Below are positions 8,651 to 19,632 of a stretch of 64,000 nucleotides of DNA, piece by piece. The translations under genes and the position numbers were made by a program. The notes beneath the pieces were generated by a model, which saw only the letters and a program-made list of their open reading frames with translations, was not told the DNA's origin and made no database searches. Location of the stretch: positions 868,001-932,000 of the forward strand of contig CP025323.1 in assembly GCA_004014935.1 (NCBI GenBank), in the 5' to 3' direction. This DNA is from Saccharomycopsis malanga (lineage: Eukaryota > Ascomycota > Saccharomycetes > Ascoideales > Saccharomycopsidaceae). Position 1 is the stretch's first letter; the number at the start of each line of letters is the position of its first letter.

Positions 8651-11136
8651 GCTTGATCAGTTTAGACCCCACTTCAACCTTTAACGAACAGTTTGATATT
8701 TCAACTCTTCATACTTCATCCAAGACCATCGCGCAGAAAATTTTTTTGGTGTTTCCTTTTCGGGAACGCCCACATGCATGGTGCAGGTATACCAGCGGGG
8801 CGGGTCGAAAGTCTCAACATGCCTCGAGATCTCTGTACAAATCCCGAAGCAGAAGCGTTGTTCATAGATTAAGGCAGAATAAGAATTGTTAGCACCAAAG
8901 TTTAATTTGCGAGTGAAAACGGATTGAGTTGTGCCGAAAACAATAGCTGACTGGTCTGTTTGAGTCAATTGCTTGCTTCCCCAGAGGTGCACGATTTGTG
9001 AATTCCAGAAGCCAGTTTTGTCTGTATCTACAGATGATTAAATCCGAGGGTTCTATATGTATAATGTAGTGATATGTAGCATCCGTCAAGAATATTCTCC
9101 TTTCGCAATTCTGCTGCGACTACTATTAGTAGGAATAATAATAGCCAGATCAGCATTTGTTCTTTTTAGGCATTACTTGGCCACAACCAAACTTGTGCAA
9201 AATATCTCGCCATACCGGGTTTGGCTGGCGCATTTTAGCCGTCGAACACCTGGTATTGGCAGCTATCACCTTACCCAATGGGTGTTTAATCGTTTTCGAC
9301 TGGATAACGTATATACAGCAGGAACCTTAGTTGCAGCAATGATCGCCTGCAAAAAACCAAAAAAGTAAAAACCCTCAGGGTGACATATGTCTTTTCCCTT
9401 TAGAGGCCCCAAGCAGATGCTGTACACTCATTTAGCCTATCGCAAAAGAGACCATAACTTGGGCATGTTCAAATATGCCTTTTGTTGATGTTTATCGGTT
9501 TTCGGCATCTGACCAATCTTACAAAAAGTCTTCACCGTCAGCAGCAGCTGCATTGTGTTGGAAATACGAACCGCAAGGCAACAGTCAAACCTCAAGTTAC
9601 TTTTTATTCCATAATGGATATCTTGATCAACAAGAACGAAACAAGTCATGGAATCTGAACAATAAGCAACTATATAAAACCATATGCATGCCTTACGTGC
9701 AAAGCTTAAGTGGATGTCAATCAATACTGAACACCTCTATAGTATGCTTTACAGCTGCTTGAAACGACAAAAGCTCAGATTGAGTTGTATATCTTTGTCC
9801 AGCGCATTGTATTCAACTCGAAGCATAATAAAATGGATTGTTTGCAGTCATACTAAAATGGGAATCTTACTCCGTTTCTTCCACGAAAAACCGACCAATT
9901 GGAATAAAATAAACTTTTATCTATGGCATCGCGACACGTTGTAAAGCCCGAGATATTAATTGAAAATGAAAATGATAAATGATCAGCAAACGGTGCAGCA
10001 TCCATATAATACGATACATACAAGTTGATCGGCCCACTCAGGACTAAAAAATTCGCGGTCGACGCATCCCATCGCGCCCGCACGCACGCAATGCATCGCA
10101 CGCATGAGATTTGCATGCGATGAATTGGTTCAAACCATCATTAATCAAATGAATGCTTGGTGCGTGCATGGCGCAGCATGTTGCAGCAAGCCACGTCATT
10201 AACCTTGCATTGCATACTCGCACACTTGCATACTTGCATATTTGCAACCTGCCTAGCAGATTGTAGGCGGGACGGGACCTGTCTTTAGCCTCTGAAAAAT
10301 AATCCTCGCAATTGGCAATTGGCAAGTGCAGCATGCCGCATGCAGAATGCTGCATGCAGAGTGCAATGCAATGTACCTGTCGCATTTAATAAGGAACGTT
10401 TGTACAGTATGATATGCATGTAAGCACACCATGCATAAAGTCCATGCCTCGCGATGCACCGCGTCGAGGAATGAAAGCAAAAAGAGTGAGATTTATCCCC
10501 CCTCAAGACAAAGTTTGACCTTAGAAAATTAAGTGTGAATAGGGTGTAAGGCGATTTTAATTAGTAGAAACAACGAGATCTCAGCGATCTCTTATCTAGT
10601 CCATTAAGGGCAATATGAGGGGCGTAGAAGAAGTGGTAAAAAACAAAAAAAAAAAAAAGTAAAACTGCCAAAGATAGAAAATTCGCAAAAATCACTTGCC
10701 TTTGGCTCCATACTTTCAAAGTAGAAGAAATCAAAACAGTGATAAGTAGAGTTTTATATAAATAGAAGAACTGCAGCGTAAAGAGTATAAAGATTTGGGT
10801 TATAAATCTGTTTGAAACCTGTGAAAAATTTGTGCGGATTTTAGAGAATAACAAGTAATATCTGACTGTTATTCAGTTATTATATAAGTTTTTACAAGTT
10901 GCGTATTCAAGGTTTGTTTTGTCGTCATCAGCTATTATTTAACGAGTTGCCTGTTTTGATTGTTTTGTTGCTCGATTGTCCATAAATCTTTCCATCCCTG
11001 GGTTTTCCACGTTGCAGTTTCTGGCTGGTTTTATATATACTTGGACATATCCGCAGATTTGCTGTTTTACTTTTATTTCCGTCTTTCTTATAGCCCAGTC
11101 CTATCCTTTGCCTATAGTGTAAGGTAATCTTTTTCT
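8651..11136. other. Long divergent intergenic region between DPH1 and the DUF7082 gene
   Basis: About 2.5 kb. The many short open frames on both strands look non-coding. A TGCA-rich block lies at about 10091-10457. The rest is AT-rich. The length is typical of upstream regions of developmental regulators in these yeasts, so most of it probably serves the gene at 11137. Confidence 0.5.
10091..10457. promoter_or_regulatory. Dense cluster of palindromic TGCA / TGCAT motifs
   Basis: By eye I count about 18 TGCA tetramers in about 370 bp, against 1-2 expected by chance. Many are extended as TTGCATAC, GCATGC or GCTGCATGC. They lie 0.7-1.0 kb upstream of the DUF7082 regulator gene. A repeated-site enhancer or a decayed short-motif repeat would both explain it. 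The binding protein is unknown to me. The cluster itself is directly visible; its role is inference. Confidence 0.45.
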
Positions 11137-13311
11137 ATGACCATGTCTGGATATAACGTTGAAACCACCTATCCCTTGATGAACAACAGCAAGCACATAT
11201 ATTCTTCCATGTCTAGCAATCATAATCCCGGCGACTACTATAACAGTTACTACAGAAACACTGGCAGTTCCACCAGCAATACCAGTGGTAATAATAATAA
11301 TAGTAGTAGTAATAACAGTGCCAATAACAATCGTTCCAGTGGTAATCAAGCCTATCCAGCGAACAATTCTACTCAAATGTTTGGCTATTCTTCCGAGTTT
11401 TATCCTCTTAATTCTCAAGAAAATGGAAATGCCGTTTTCCAGCATCCTCAATATTTCACTCCTTCTTCAAACACAAGTGCCACTTCTCAAATGCCTCATT
11501 CTTCCACCTCGACTTCGTCCTACAACTCCACATTTTCTTATCCCAATAGTCAACTTGTTGCCCTGGCTCAGACAGAAAGATCTTCAGCTGATAGCAACAA
11601 TTCGCAATATCAAACTCCTTCAAAAAAGTACTCTTATCCGCCTGCTCCAAACAACTGGCAGATGAATTATAGCAATGGTAATGTTATGAACAATAGCAAT
11701 TTGAACATGACTTCCCAAAATAGTCAAGGTGTTCCAGTTCATTATCCAAGTCAAAACGAGACTTCGTTGGGCCAGCCACTTAGTTATTATAATCAAGTAC
11801 CTAAACAAGTCAATGTTACTCCTACTCAATATACTGGAAGCCATAATCCAGGCTCAAACAGTAGCCATGCCAATCTGACCTTTCCTAGTCAAAGCTCGTA
11901 TTATTCTTTCAATGATAACTATTACCACCAAAGTTATGGACAAAGTGCTCCAAACTCTGCCACTTGTATGAATATCAAGAGTGACAGGTTTTTTCCAGAT
12001 TTGTCGCCAACAGTGGTTGAGTTTCCTCAGCCCAAATCTGCCACCATTGAAAGAACTCACAGACAAGAGGATAGAATTGATGAGAATCCAATTCCATTGA
12101 ACTTATCATACAATGAGAAATTCATGGGAAATCCTCAGCAGCAGCAAACATTTAATGCTAAAGAAGTCTTCCGCACTTTTGAAAACAGATTGAAGAATTC
12201 AACTCATGTGAAATTGCTTAGAATTAACACACTTCCAAAAGAAGAAATCTCCAAGAATATCACCGTCATTGAGAATAACAATAAAAAAGTCTATTTCAAC
12301 TTTGAATATCCAACGGTGTCCATTTCCTTCCAGCAACCAATCAATGATGTGACTTTGAATTGGACCGAACAGGAAAAGATTCATGACAGAAGAAAACTTG
12401 TCTTCTTCTATTGGGACTTTTCCTTGGTCAAGGCTAATCATGTTATCAACAATAGCATTAATAGAGATGGCCCTGCCGCAGGTGGTTTCTATAATTCAAG
12501 CAATAACAATTTCAATAGTAGTCCAGATGCTACCGAGTTTTTCAATGAAAATTTGGAATATATCAAATCAATCTTACATTTGAAATATTTGACCATTTCC
12601 CAAGCAGAATATCAATACTTTTTCGATACCAAAAGAAAAAAGAATTCTGACGGTTTAGATGCTAATAGATTACAATTCTTGAGCTCTATCATAAAAAACC
12701 CAACCACCAATACCATCAACAACAATTTCTGTCTTATCTCGTGCCTCTATTGGACACACACCCAGGACTTCTATCTCACATCAGTTGATCTTTTGTTTCT
12801 TTTGGACAAACTCAGTGGAAGAACCACTAACATCACCAACAGCATCACTAATGCTAAAGTAAATGCTGCCTTGATGTCTTCCAAACCAGAGTCTGGCAAA
12901 AAGAGCAAATATGCTTCGAAAGTTGAAGCTAAAAGGCTCAAGCAAGCTGCCAAGTTGCTAAAACTCGATGATTCCAAAGAAATCAATCGTATTAGAAGAA
13001 ACCTTCTCAACTTCAAAAGCATCACTCTTGGTAAGGCTGAAGCTGATGAAGAACTTGCTTCTGTTGCTCAAGGTACCAATAACGACTTTGGTACTGAAGA
13101 AGAGTTGGAATTCTTCCATGTTATAATGGGATTTGAAGATCCTAAACCACGTAAAATCGAAAAAAAGTTGAAAGTCTACGAATGGAAGATCTTGGAACAA
13201 GCTTTGGACAAAATCATGAAGAAATACTGTGTGGATTTGAAAACAGATTCCCAATTGGTTTCAACCCCTGCCCCTATGGAATATAACGCTCCAAGTGGCT
13301 ATTTTGCTTAA
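11137..13311 (+). CDS. Medusa-like (DUF7082) transcriptional regulator
   Basis: 724 aa. Residues 1 to about 300 are low-complexity, rich in Asn, Ser, Tyr and Gln with N/S runs. The C-terminal half (about 340-710) carries blocks I recognise from the fungal MedA/DUF7082 family: CLISCLYWTHTQDFYLTSVDLLFLL, EINRIRRNLLNFKSITLGKA, and the terminal FFHVIMGFEDPKPRKIEK with KVYEWKILEQALDKIM. In filamentous fungi MedA proteins control conidiation, adherence and development; here a role in morphogenesis is inference only. A short spacer (about 605-625) splits the domain, and an inserted N/T-rich loop lies near 425-450. ATG at 11137, with a second in-frame ATG two codons later. The very long upstream region suits a regulated gene. 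Confidence 0.8.
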   Translation: MTMSGYNVETTYPLMNNSKHIYSSMSSNHNPGDYYNSYYRNTGSSTSNTSGNNNNSSSNNSANNNRSSGNQAYPANNSTQMFGYSSEFYPLNSQENGNAVFQHPQYFTPSSNTSATSQMPHSSTSTSSYNSTFSYPNSQLVALAQTERSSADSNNSQYQTPSKKYSYPPAPNNWQMNYSNGNVMNNSNLNMTSQNSQGVPVHYPSQNETSLGQPLSYYNQVPKQVNVTPTQYTGSHNPGSNSSHANLTFPSQSSYYSFNDNYYHQSYGQSAPNSATCMNIKSDRFFPDLSPTVVEFPQPKSATIERTHRQEDRIDENPIPLNLSYNEKFMGNPQQQQTFNAKEVFRTFENRLKNSTHVKLLRINTLPKEEISKNITVIENNNKKVYFNFEYPTVSISFQQPINDVTLNWTEQEKIHDRRKLVFFYWDFSLVKANHVINNSINRDGPAAGGFYNSSNNNFNSSPDATEFFNENLEYIKSILHLKYLTISQAEYQYFFDTKRKKNSDGLDANRLQFLSSIIKNPTTNTINNNFCLISCLYWTHTQDFYLTSVDLLFLLDKLSGRTTNITNSITNAKVNAALMSSKPESGKKSKYASKVEAKRLKQAAKLLKLDDSKEINRIRRNLLNFKSITLGKAEADEELASVAQGTNNDFGTEEELEFFHVIMGFEDPKPRKIEKKLKVYEWKILEQALDKIMKKYCVDLKTDSQLVSTPAPMEYNAPSGYFA

Positions 13312-14335
13312 ACATGTTTTTCTTCGTTTGTTCCTCCTCTTTTTAATATTGTTTTTGTTTTCTTATGGTTTTCTACAGCTTTGTTTTCTTTAAAGGATAG
13401 TTTCGGTTTTTATTTCTTCCTTGTCTAATTCACCATTTTCACGAATTGCTTCTATTGTTTTTTTGTTTCTTTTGTTGGTTGGTTCTATTTTATGCATACA
13501 TTGGCTCTTTTGCTGCCTTGTATATTAGCTCTTTTACTTCGATATTGTTTTATGCTACTTGTTTTCTCCAACGGAATTCCTAATATTTTTAATTTTTACT
13601 CTCATTTGACTCTCTGTTTTGCTTATTTGGACAATTACAATTTTTATAAATCTTTTTCTAACCTTAATGACCATTATAAATTTATACTTTAAAAGTTGAT
13701 ATTCTGCGATGTAAACGATTTTTAAGTATGAAAAAGTTATACAATCTTTTGGCCTTTAAAGTTATTCTACCATTGTCTTCAAAAATATCTCATCAACCAT
13801 TTAACAACTACAAAAAATACATAGTACAATAGATGCATTTTAACATACATTTAATGAAATACCAACTTTTCCTCGCTTGGTCTCACTGTCGTCAACGCTG
13901 CCAATTACCCATACTTTGCCGAGAACTTGTTCAAGGATATCTTTACTTATTTATGGATATTTAACAATACAAATGTTCCCTGTATTTTAGAACATGGTGG
14001 TCAAGCAGGGGTCCTGTAGGGCTATGCAAGGATCAGCAGGGCAGAATACTTGAAAACCTCATATAGTGAGACATTGCCAATCACCAACAATCCTCAAGCA
14101 ATGACAGGTTTTCTTAGCTATCAAATGCTATTGAGGCTTTTATGTAAAGATACGAAGATATGAGTGTGATAAGAGTATGTAGGCTCGAGTTGAGATGGGC
14201 ATGGATGCATGGACATTGTCATATTTAAAATACAACCTAAGAGCGACAATCAGCTATACAGCTAAATGTAGAAACAAAACACATGCATATTTTACTACTA
14301 TATAAAGCTAAAGATAAATGTAAAGCAAAAGTTAT
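13312..14335. other. Convergent intergenic region
   Basis: About 1 kb between the 3' ends of the DUF7082 gene and GUP1. T-rich after the first gene, as expected for 3' ends. I see no gene, tRNA or repeat copy in it. Confidence 0.5.
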
Positions 14336-16165
14336 TCAACATCTGATATCAGTTCCTGTACGTTTTTCAGCCTCTCTAAACTCGTACATGACTTGGATAG
14401 CTACAAACAAGCAGCAGGAACAAACGATGAAAAAGACACCTCCGTTGAGAGTGAAAAGCATGTTTTTCAATAGTTTGACGGTTCCATCATGGCCAAGACA
14501 GAACCCATAGATATTGGCAATCATCATTAACCAGACGTTGAGCACAGAACCAGCACCACAGGCAAACCTGTACCATGGTTCGGTGGAATACTTCTGGGCA
14601 AATATTGCTGAAAGAACAATTTCAGGTAACAAGAAAAGAACAATCAACCAGCCCCACACAAGCAATTTGAATTCTATATCGTGCCATACAGCAACAAAAC
14701 TAAACACCGCTAATGAGGTCCACACTCTGTTTTTGGAGCCTCCAAGAGGAATGTAAATATAACGGGTGACCCATTTATTGAATGATCTATGCCAAGCACG
14801 CCAAAATGCCAAAGCACTAAAGTTGTTGCTCATACATCTGATCATGTTTTCTGGAGGATCCATTTCGTCAAGCAATGCCCAGAGTCGGAAGAATCTCCAA
14901 GGAAGAAGTAGCTTGAGCCAAATGACGTTCAAGTTGAACAATCCAACCATGGATATCTGGAACGGGGTGTATCCGTCGTAGATTTTCATCTTGGCAATGG
15001 CCACTACATACATGAAATGCAACAGCAACTCCATAGTCAAGAGACAAAACAAGAACCTGAGACCATACATAAAGATCTTGGAGGCCGAAATCGAAGACAA
15101 GGTGTGTCTCACTTGGTAAAGATAGTCGTTGTATGTCAACACTGGACCGGCAATGAAAAGCGGTGTGTAGAGCACATATGATAGATGGTTATAGAAATTG
15201 TAATCGTGCAAACTCCAAGGATATGCTTGTCTTTCACGGTCTGTTAAATCACTGGTCAACAACGGTGTGTCATTATTGAAAATTGTATCGTTGACTCCGT
15301 TATCGTTGAGTAGATTAAGTTCTTCTTGACTTATGGAGTCGCTTTTTTTCTTGGTCAACTCTAAATGTTTTAATTGAATCCCGCTTCCCTGGCTATTGTT
15401 TTTCAATTCGTAAAATCTGTAGATGTAATCCATGTTATAACTCAAGGTTCTGAGAAGTGTAAAGTTGTAGAATACATCCCAACGATGGATGATGCCCTTA
15501 ATATCATCTAAAAAGCCCAATGACGAGCTTACTGACCCATACAACCTAAAGTCCCGATATCTGTCATTGATATATAATGCTAGTATTCCATAACTCCATA
15601 GAAACGTCACTGCGGTTATCTTGTAAATCTTACTGTCAGGAGCACTTCCGGACTTGGAAATCAACACTCGAACCACCGCAAAACAAACCACTATATGGAA
15701 CAATATTTTGAGCGCATTCATCCCATGGGCTAGAAACAAAAATACAAGACCAAACACCCAGTCAAATTGCAACTTGGAAACCTCGAAGCTTTTGACACAT
15801 ATTCTCTTGAGTACCACATGAGCCAAGGCCAAGATTGCTAATAAGAAGAAGTTGTTTCTGAAAAAACTGTATTGGGTGTCACTGTTGTCAACCTTTCGCC
15901 CAAATATCCAGCCGTCTGACAACAAATGCGCATATTTCACATAGTTGGGATGCTCTGGCTGGGATATATCCACCCCTTGCTTGAACATAAGAGGCACCAC
16001 TACAATAAACACAACATAATATATCTTGAACTCTAAAGTGTTCCATCGTGAACTCGCCGCACCACTTATCACTCGCTTTTGCTTAGCAGGATCAAAACCT
16101 GGCTGAAGCCTCTGGTCGAGAGTCTCAAGCGAAAAAAAACTTTGTAATGATCGTAACAAACCCAT
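14336..16165 (-). CDS. GUP1: Membrane-bound O-acyltransferase Gup1 (GPI-anchor remodelling)
   Basis: 609 aa multi-spanning ER membrane protein with about ten hydrophobic segments. Family role: adds a very-long-chain fatty acid to the sn-2 position of GPI anchors during remodelling; mutants also affect glycerol uptake, sterol and wall phenotypes. MBOAT signatures are clear: YTPLFIAGPVLTYNDYL, the invariant His region FWRAWHRSFNKWVTRYIYIPLGG (His about 459) and the second His in VAVWHDIEFKLLVWGW (about 495). The N-terminal DQRLQPGFDPAKQKR is typical of Gup1. A loop at about 260-300 carries an acidic Asn-rich insert. ATG at 16165. Confidence 0.94.
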   Translation of the reverse strand: MGLLRSLQSFFSLETLDQRLQPGFDPAKQKRVISGAASSRWNTLEFKIYYVVFIVVVPLMFKQGVDISQPEHPNYVKYAHLLSDGWIFGRKVDNSDTQYSFFRNNFFLLAILALAHVVLKRICVKSFEVSKLQFDWVFGLVFLFLAHGMNALKILFHIVVCFAVVRVLISKSGSAPDSKIYKITAVTFLWSYGILALYINDRYRDFRLYGSVSSSLGFLDDIKGIIHRWDVFYNFTLLRTLSYNMDYIYRFYELKNNSQGSGIQLKHLELTKKKSDSISQEELNLLNDNGVNDTIFNNDTPLLTSDLTDRERQAYPWSLHDYNFYNHLSYVLYTPLFIAGPVLTYNDYLYQVRHTLSSISASKIFMYGLRFLFCLLTMELLLHFMYVVAIAKMKIYDGYTPFQISMVGLFNLNVIWLKLLLPWRFFRLWALLDEMDPPENMIRCMSNNFSALAFWRAWHRSFNKWVTRYIYIPLGGSKNRVWTSLAVFSFVAVWHDIEFKLLVWGWLIVLFLLPEIVLSAIFAQKYSTEPWYRFACGAGSVLNVWLMMIANIYGFCLGHDGTVKLLKNMLFTLNGGVFFIVCSCCLFVAIQVMYEFREAEKRTGTDIRC

Positions 16166-16233
16166 TCTGTTGCCTTATTGGCCTTTAACTCTGGTTGATA
16201 GTGGTGATTTCACTATATGACTTTAATTTTTCA

Positions 16234-16239
16234 CACGTG
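16234..16239. promoter_or_regulatory. CACGTG E-box upstream of GUP1
   Basis: Palindromic CACGTG about 70 bp before the GUP1 ATG. This is the core site of yeast bHLH factors such as Cbf1. Other intergenic copies occur at 18989 and 23207. Function inferred from motif only. Confidence 0.35.
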
Positions 16240-17059
16240 CGCTTTATTCCACGTAATAAAATAGAAGGAGACAGGCTAATAATCCAAAAAGAGGCCAAAA
16301 TTAAATGTGTAATTACTTGCATTACATTAAAAACTCATCTGGAATATGTTACATAAAACAAACGGGAATTGAAAGCTTTCAACCGTATAAACTTATCAAT
16401 TTCTAAGCAATTGTAGATAGATTTCGTGCATCTTGTCGAAATTAGCTATTGAAAAAAAGCAAAATCAAATCTTAACATTTATAGTAAGAAAACAAGTAGA
16501 ATCAGCTCGTGCACTACTTGCGAGAGCCTGACGATCAGATCAGACAACTTTATCTTATATAAATGCATTTTGGACGAGTTTCCGCCAAACCTGCTTCAAT
16601 ACATACATTAAATTCACTACTGATGTAATATTTCGAAGAAAACCGTTCATTATTTCAAGGTCATTCAAATACGCAGAACAGAATTTTTTGATATACCAAG
16701 TACTGTGCAAATCAGGTAAATATAAAAGTCCAATGAAAGGTTCTCCAGAGTTGGCGTATATAGACGTTTTCATAATTATTACACCGCTAACGTAAAAAAT
16801 GTAATGGGCCTGAAATATATGAGCTATCATTTTCATGATTAACGTAAAAATATTCAAAGTTATCATTCTCGTACCCCCGGAAAGCACAAAACAGCTACAA
16901 AAACAAAGCTTACAAGCTTTTAACAGTGATTGAAGTATAGTATTTATGAAATTAACCATTTTAGAACTGAAGGAACGAAGCGTAACATAAAAGAAACAAA
17001 AACAAAAAACAAAAACACATTAACATAACATAACATAAAAGAGAAACTAAAAGCAAATA
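16240..17059. other. Intergenic region GUP1-BRF1
   Basis: About 0.8 kb. It contains a 134-codon open frame on the reverse strand (16555-16959) with hydrophobic, Cys/Ile-rich, non-family-like composition that I do not accept as a gene. Near 16990-17040 there is an AC-rich patch with ACATA repeats next to the BRF1 3' end. Confidence 0.4.
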
Positions 17060-18859
17060 TCATGAATTGAAAAGAGTATCGATGGCTTTATAGTTCAATT
17101 TTGATGAAGATTGTCTACTACGAAGCATATTTTTCATGCTAGTCTGTGCACTATGTATTTCGTTCTTTTCTGCCAATTCCGAAATAACGCCATTGATAGC
17201 CTTGACAGTGATATCTTTCATATCAGGGCCTTCACCCAAGCTACCCATAAGACTTGTAGCTTCAGGATCAAACTCACCGGAAGATTTGATTTTTCTTCGT
17301 TTTGATGGTTTGCTGACATGACCTGTTAAAGCATCGGACTCCTCCTTAAGCCGCTTCTGCTCCAAAGCAAGCAAGTAATCTTGGTTCAAATTTACAAATA
17401 TCTGTTCTTTAATTTTCGATTCTTGTTCGGAAAGAAGGAATGTTTCAATCTCGTTATCATCAATGTCAGAAAAATGATCATGATCAGGGACTTTCAGCAA
17501 CAATTCGGAAGATTTGGGCAATACAGCTAACAAATTTCTAGGTCTATTTGCTTCAATCATCTTTAACTGTTCAGTTTCGTCTTTTGTGGCTAACGAAGTT
17601 TTGTCTTCAAACTGGTCAAAAGTCTCCTCATCGCTTTCATAATCTAAAATGTCTACAAGTGATTTAGATGGCAGGTTTGTAGCACTAAGCCTTGGTACTT
17701 CACTAGATATCGATATCGACTTGGTATTATTGTCTTCAGTGAGTTCATCGATGGATTTGTCTTCTTTTTCCGGCAGGTCTTTCACACGTACATGGGCTAC
17801 AACAGTTTTCCGTTTTTTACTATCTTTTTCATCATTATCTAAGCGGGTCATAATTCGTTGGACTGCCGCCAGAATATCACTGCTGGAAAGCTCCTCATTC
17901 ATGTATCGTTCTATCAAACTGGCGCTTTCCTTGTGATATTTTTCGGTTCGTTTGTATGATGCGGTGGGCTTTTTATACTGTTTGGTATACGCTGGGGGAA
18001 GACTAGGTTCAATAGACTCGTTACTGGTGTTTCTAAACTCCTTTATAGACAAGGAGCTAGCATTTGTTTGTTTGAACTCATTTAATCTTTTCTGTATGGT
18101 TTCTTCGCCCACATGAGCCAAAGCAACGATTTCATCATGTGTTCTACGGAAATTGTTCATTCTTGCTGCCAACAAGACGCATGCTCCAGCAATACCTGCT
18201 GGACGTCTGCCTTCATACAACCAATCTTGGGACATTCTTTGGGCTAGTTTGATAGCATCGTTCAATACTTTTGTTCTTTTGCCCTCAAAATTCAACCTGT
18301 CGACAAAATGATTGATGAACAAGGAAGGATCCGCTAGCGGTAATGACACAATGTGCAAGGACTTGACCATCTTCAAAAACGTGGAGCCTATACTATACAC
18401 ACTCACTTGTAGCTTTGAAGAAAAATCTATCAACATATGATGGGTTTTTTCTTTTCTACATGCAATATACAAACAAGAGGCAATCACATTCTGGGACTTG
18501 CGGCCTTTGACAAAGTTGTTGGCTAACGCTAAACTGAACCAGTTTGCTGCTGCTTCGGCGATGGTTGATGGAATTCGAAGAGCACTGGCTAAAGCATTAA
18601 TTTTCCGTCTAGCATTCTGTATAGTTATTTCACGCGACTTCAACGAACTGGCTCCTGACTGATCCAACCGAATCATCTTACCATTCAACGACGTTCCCCC
18701 CGAAGAATTTTCAGAATAACTGAGATCAGCTGTGATGGGATTCTCCTCTATAACCAAACCACAGTTTGCACAAGACACATCGTTAGCTGTTTGAGTGACA
18801 GCCTTCACGAAATTCGTGCTGCCACAGTTCTTACATTTCTTCACCAGCTTTGGAGCCAT
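17060..18859 (-). CDS. BRF1: TFIIIB subunit Brf1 (RNA polymerase III initiation factor)
   Basis: 599 aa from the ATG at 18859 (MAPKLVKKCKNCGS). Brf1 binds TBP and TFIIIC and recruits Pol III to tRNA and 5S genes. The N-terminal zinc ribbon has CKNCGS...CANCGLV. Two TFIIB-like cyclin repeats follow (about 80-275), with VIASCLYIACRKEKT and GIAGACVLLAARMNNFRRT. The acidic C-terminal half includes the Brf1 homology region around PRNLLAVLPKSSELL to FSDIDDNEIETFLLSEQE (about 440-500), which contacts TBP and Bdp1. The open frame continues upstream without an ATG, so the start is set by this ATG and the zinc ribbon. Confidence 0.94.
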   Translation of the reverse strand: MAPKLVKKCKNCGSTNFVKAVTQTANDVSCANCGLVIEENPITADLSYSENSSGGTSLNGKMIRLDQSGASSLKSREITIQNARRKINALASALRIPSTIAEAAANWFSLALANNFVKGRKSQNVIASCLYIACRKEKTHHMLIDFSSKLQVSVYSIGSTFLKMVKSLHIVSLPLADPSLFINHFVDRLNFEGKRTKVLNDAIKLAQRMSQDWLYEGRRPAGIAGACVLLAARMNNFRRTHDEIVALAHVGEETIQKRLNEFKQTNASSLSIKEFRNTSNESIEPSLPPAYTKQYKKPTASYKRTEKYHKESASLIERYMNEELSSSDILAAVQRIMTRLDNDEKDSKKRKTVVAHVRVKDLPEKEDKSIDELTEDNNTKSISISSEVPRLSATNLPSKSLVDILDYESDEETFDQFEDKTSLATKDETEQLKMIEANRPRNLLAVLPKSSELLLKVPDHDHFSDIDDNEIETFLLSEQESKIKEQIFVNLNQDYLLALEQKRLKEESDALTGHVSKPSKRRKIKSSGEFDPEATSLMGSLGEGPDMKDITVKAINGVISELAEKNEIHSAQTSMKNMLRSRQSSSKLNYKAIDTLFNS

Positions 18860-18988
18860 CTTGCACCCTGTTCTCCTTTGCTGAATATAGCGCCACTGCT
18901 GATATTTGGCGATGCTTAAACAAACAAGGATATCAAAAAAAAAATTGCCTAGTCTTCTCTTAAGAATTTTTTTATATAGGTAGGTATC

Positions 18989-18994
18989 GCACGT
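18989..18994. promoter_or_regulatory. CACGTG E-box upstream of BRF1
   Basis: CACGTG about 130 bp before the BRF1 ATG, in the context GCACGTGC. Possible Cbf1-type site. Motif evidence only. Confidence 0.35.
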
Positions 18995-19063
18995 GCCTAA
19001 GATCAAAATATTGAGTATTTTGGTCCTACTTATTCTACTGATGATTGTAATATTAAGATGTCT

Positions 19064-19095
19064 ACAATGATACAATGATACAATGATACAATGAT
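19064..19095. repeat. Tandem repeat, 8-bp unit ACAATGAT x4
   Basis: Four perfect head-to-tail copies of ACAATGAT in the BRF1 upstream region. Likely length-polymorphic microsatellite. No coding role. Confidence 0.9.
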
Positions 19096-19281
19096 ACTTG
19101 TTTATAATATTTGTTATTGTATTTATTTTACTTCATACAAAGAGAGTATGGAATTATTCTATTTTTTTTTTCGTTTGCTCCGTATTTTGTATGGGTGTCT
19201 TTTGACATATGTAAGACTTTATTCGTTCAAACGGTTAATGACGTTTATCATTATAACGTTTACTGTTTTAATTAATTACCG

Positions 19282-19412
19282 TTATCGCGTGTGATTCTGT
19301 TTTATAAATTCAGCTTTTTATTTTCAAGAACAGAGACCCACAGAATTAGGAGTCAAATTGCAACCCAAACAGAGTCGGCCCCGGCTGCCAGTAGCGGTAA
19401 ATAGTTGTTGAG
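19282..19412. repeat. Direct repeat, left member
   Basis: About 131 bp that aligns with 19633-19818: both run from TTATCG-GTG-GATTCTGT through CAAACAGAGTCG and CCCCGGCTG to AATAGTTGTTGAG. The pair brackets SINE-like copy B. It could be a local duplication or two relics of another dispersed element. I see no tRNA boxes and no paired TG...CA ends that would prove a solo LTR. Confidence 0.65.
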
Positions 19413-19442
19413 TTGCAAATTTATACTAATAATAACAATATC

Positions 19443-19612
19443 ATATATTTCAAGCCCAGTACATATCAGTTTTCGTATATAAGTGCTGGGTTTGAAGGGA
19501 TTTGGTAATAACCAGTGGAAAAACCAATGTTGTCCTGCTGATGATAATCGAATCACTAAATTAGAATGTAGGCACTATGTGTTCTAGGCAGTTGCACTTG
19601 CCTTTGATCACC
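19443..19612 (-). mobile_element. SINE-like repeat, copy B (5'-truncated)
   Basis: Reverse-strand copy starting within the body at GGCAAGTGCAACTG and keeping the 3' end (ATTACCAAATCCCTT, TATACGAAAACTGATATG, CTGGGCTTGAAATATA). The tRNA-like head is absent, which fits 5' truncation of a reverse-transcribed element. It lies between the two members of a direct repeat (19282-19412 and 19633-19818). Confidence 0.6.
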
Positions 19613-19632
19613 TTTACCATCCACCCGGCGGC

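Noticed and set aside
16555-16959. 134-codon ATG frame between GUP1 and BRF1
   Set aside because: AT-rich intergenic DNA; composition is Ile/Cys/Phe-rich without any recognisable motif. Could be reconsidered if transcribed or conserved.
18860-19075. N-terminal extension of BRF1
   Set aside because: The upstream frame begins at TTG and gives residues unlike any Brf1; the zinc ribbon starts right after the ATG at 18859.
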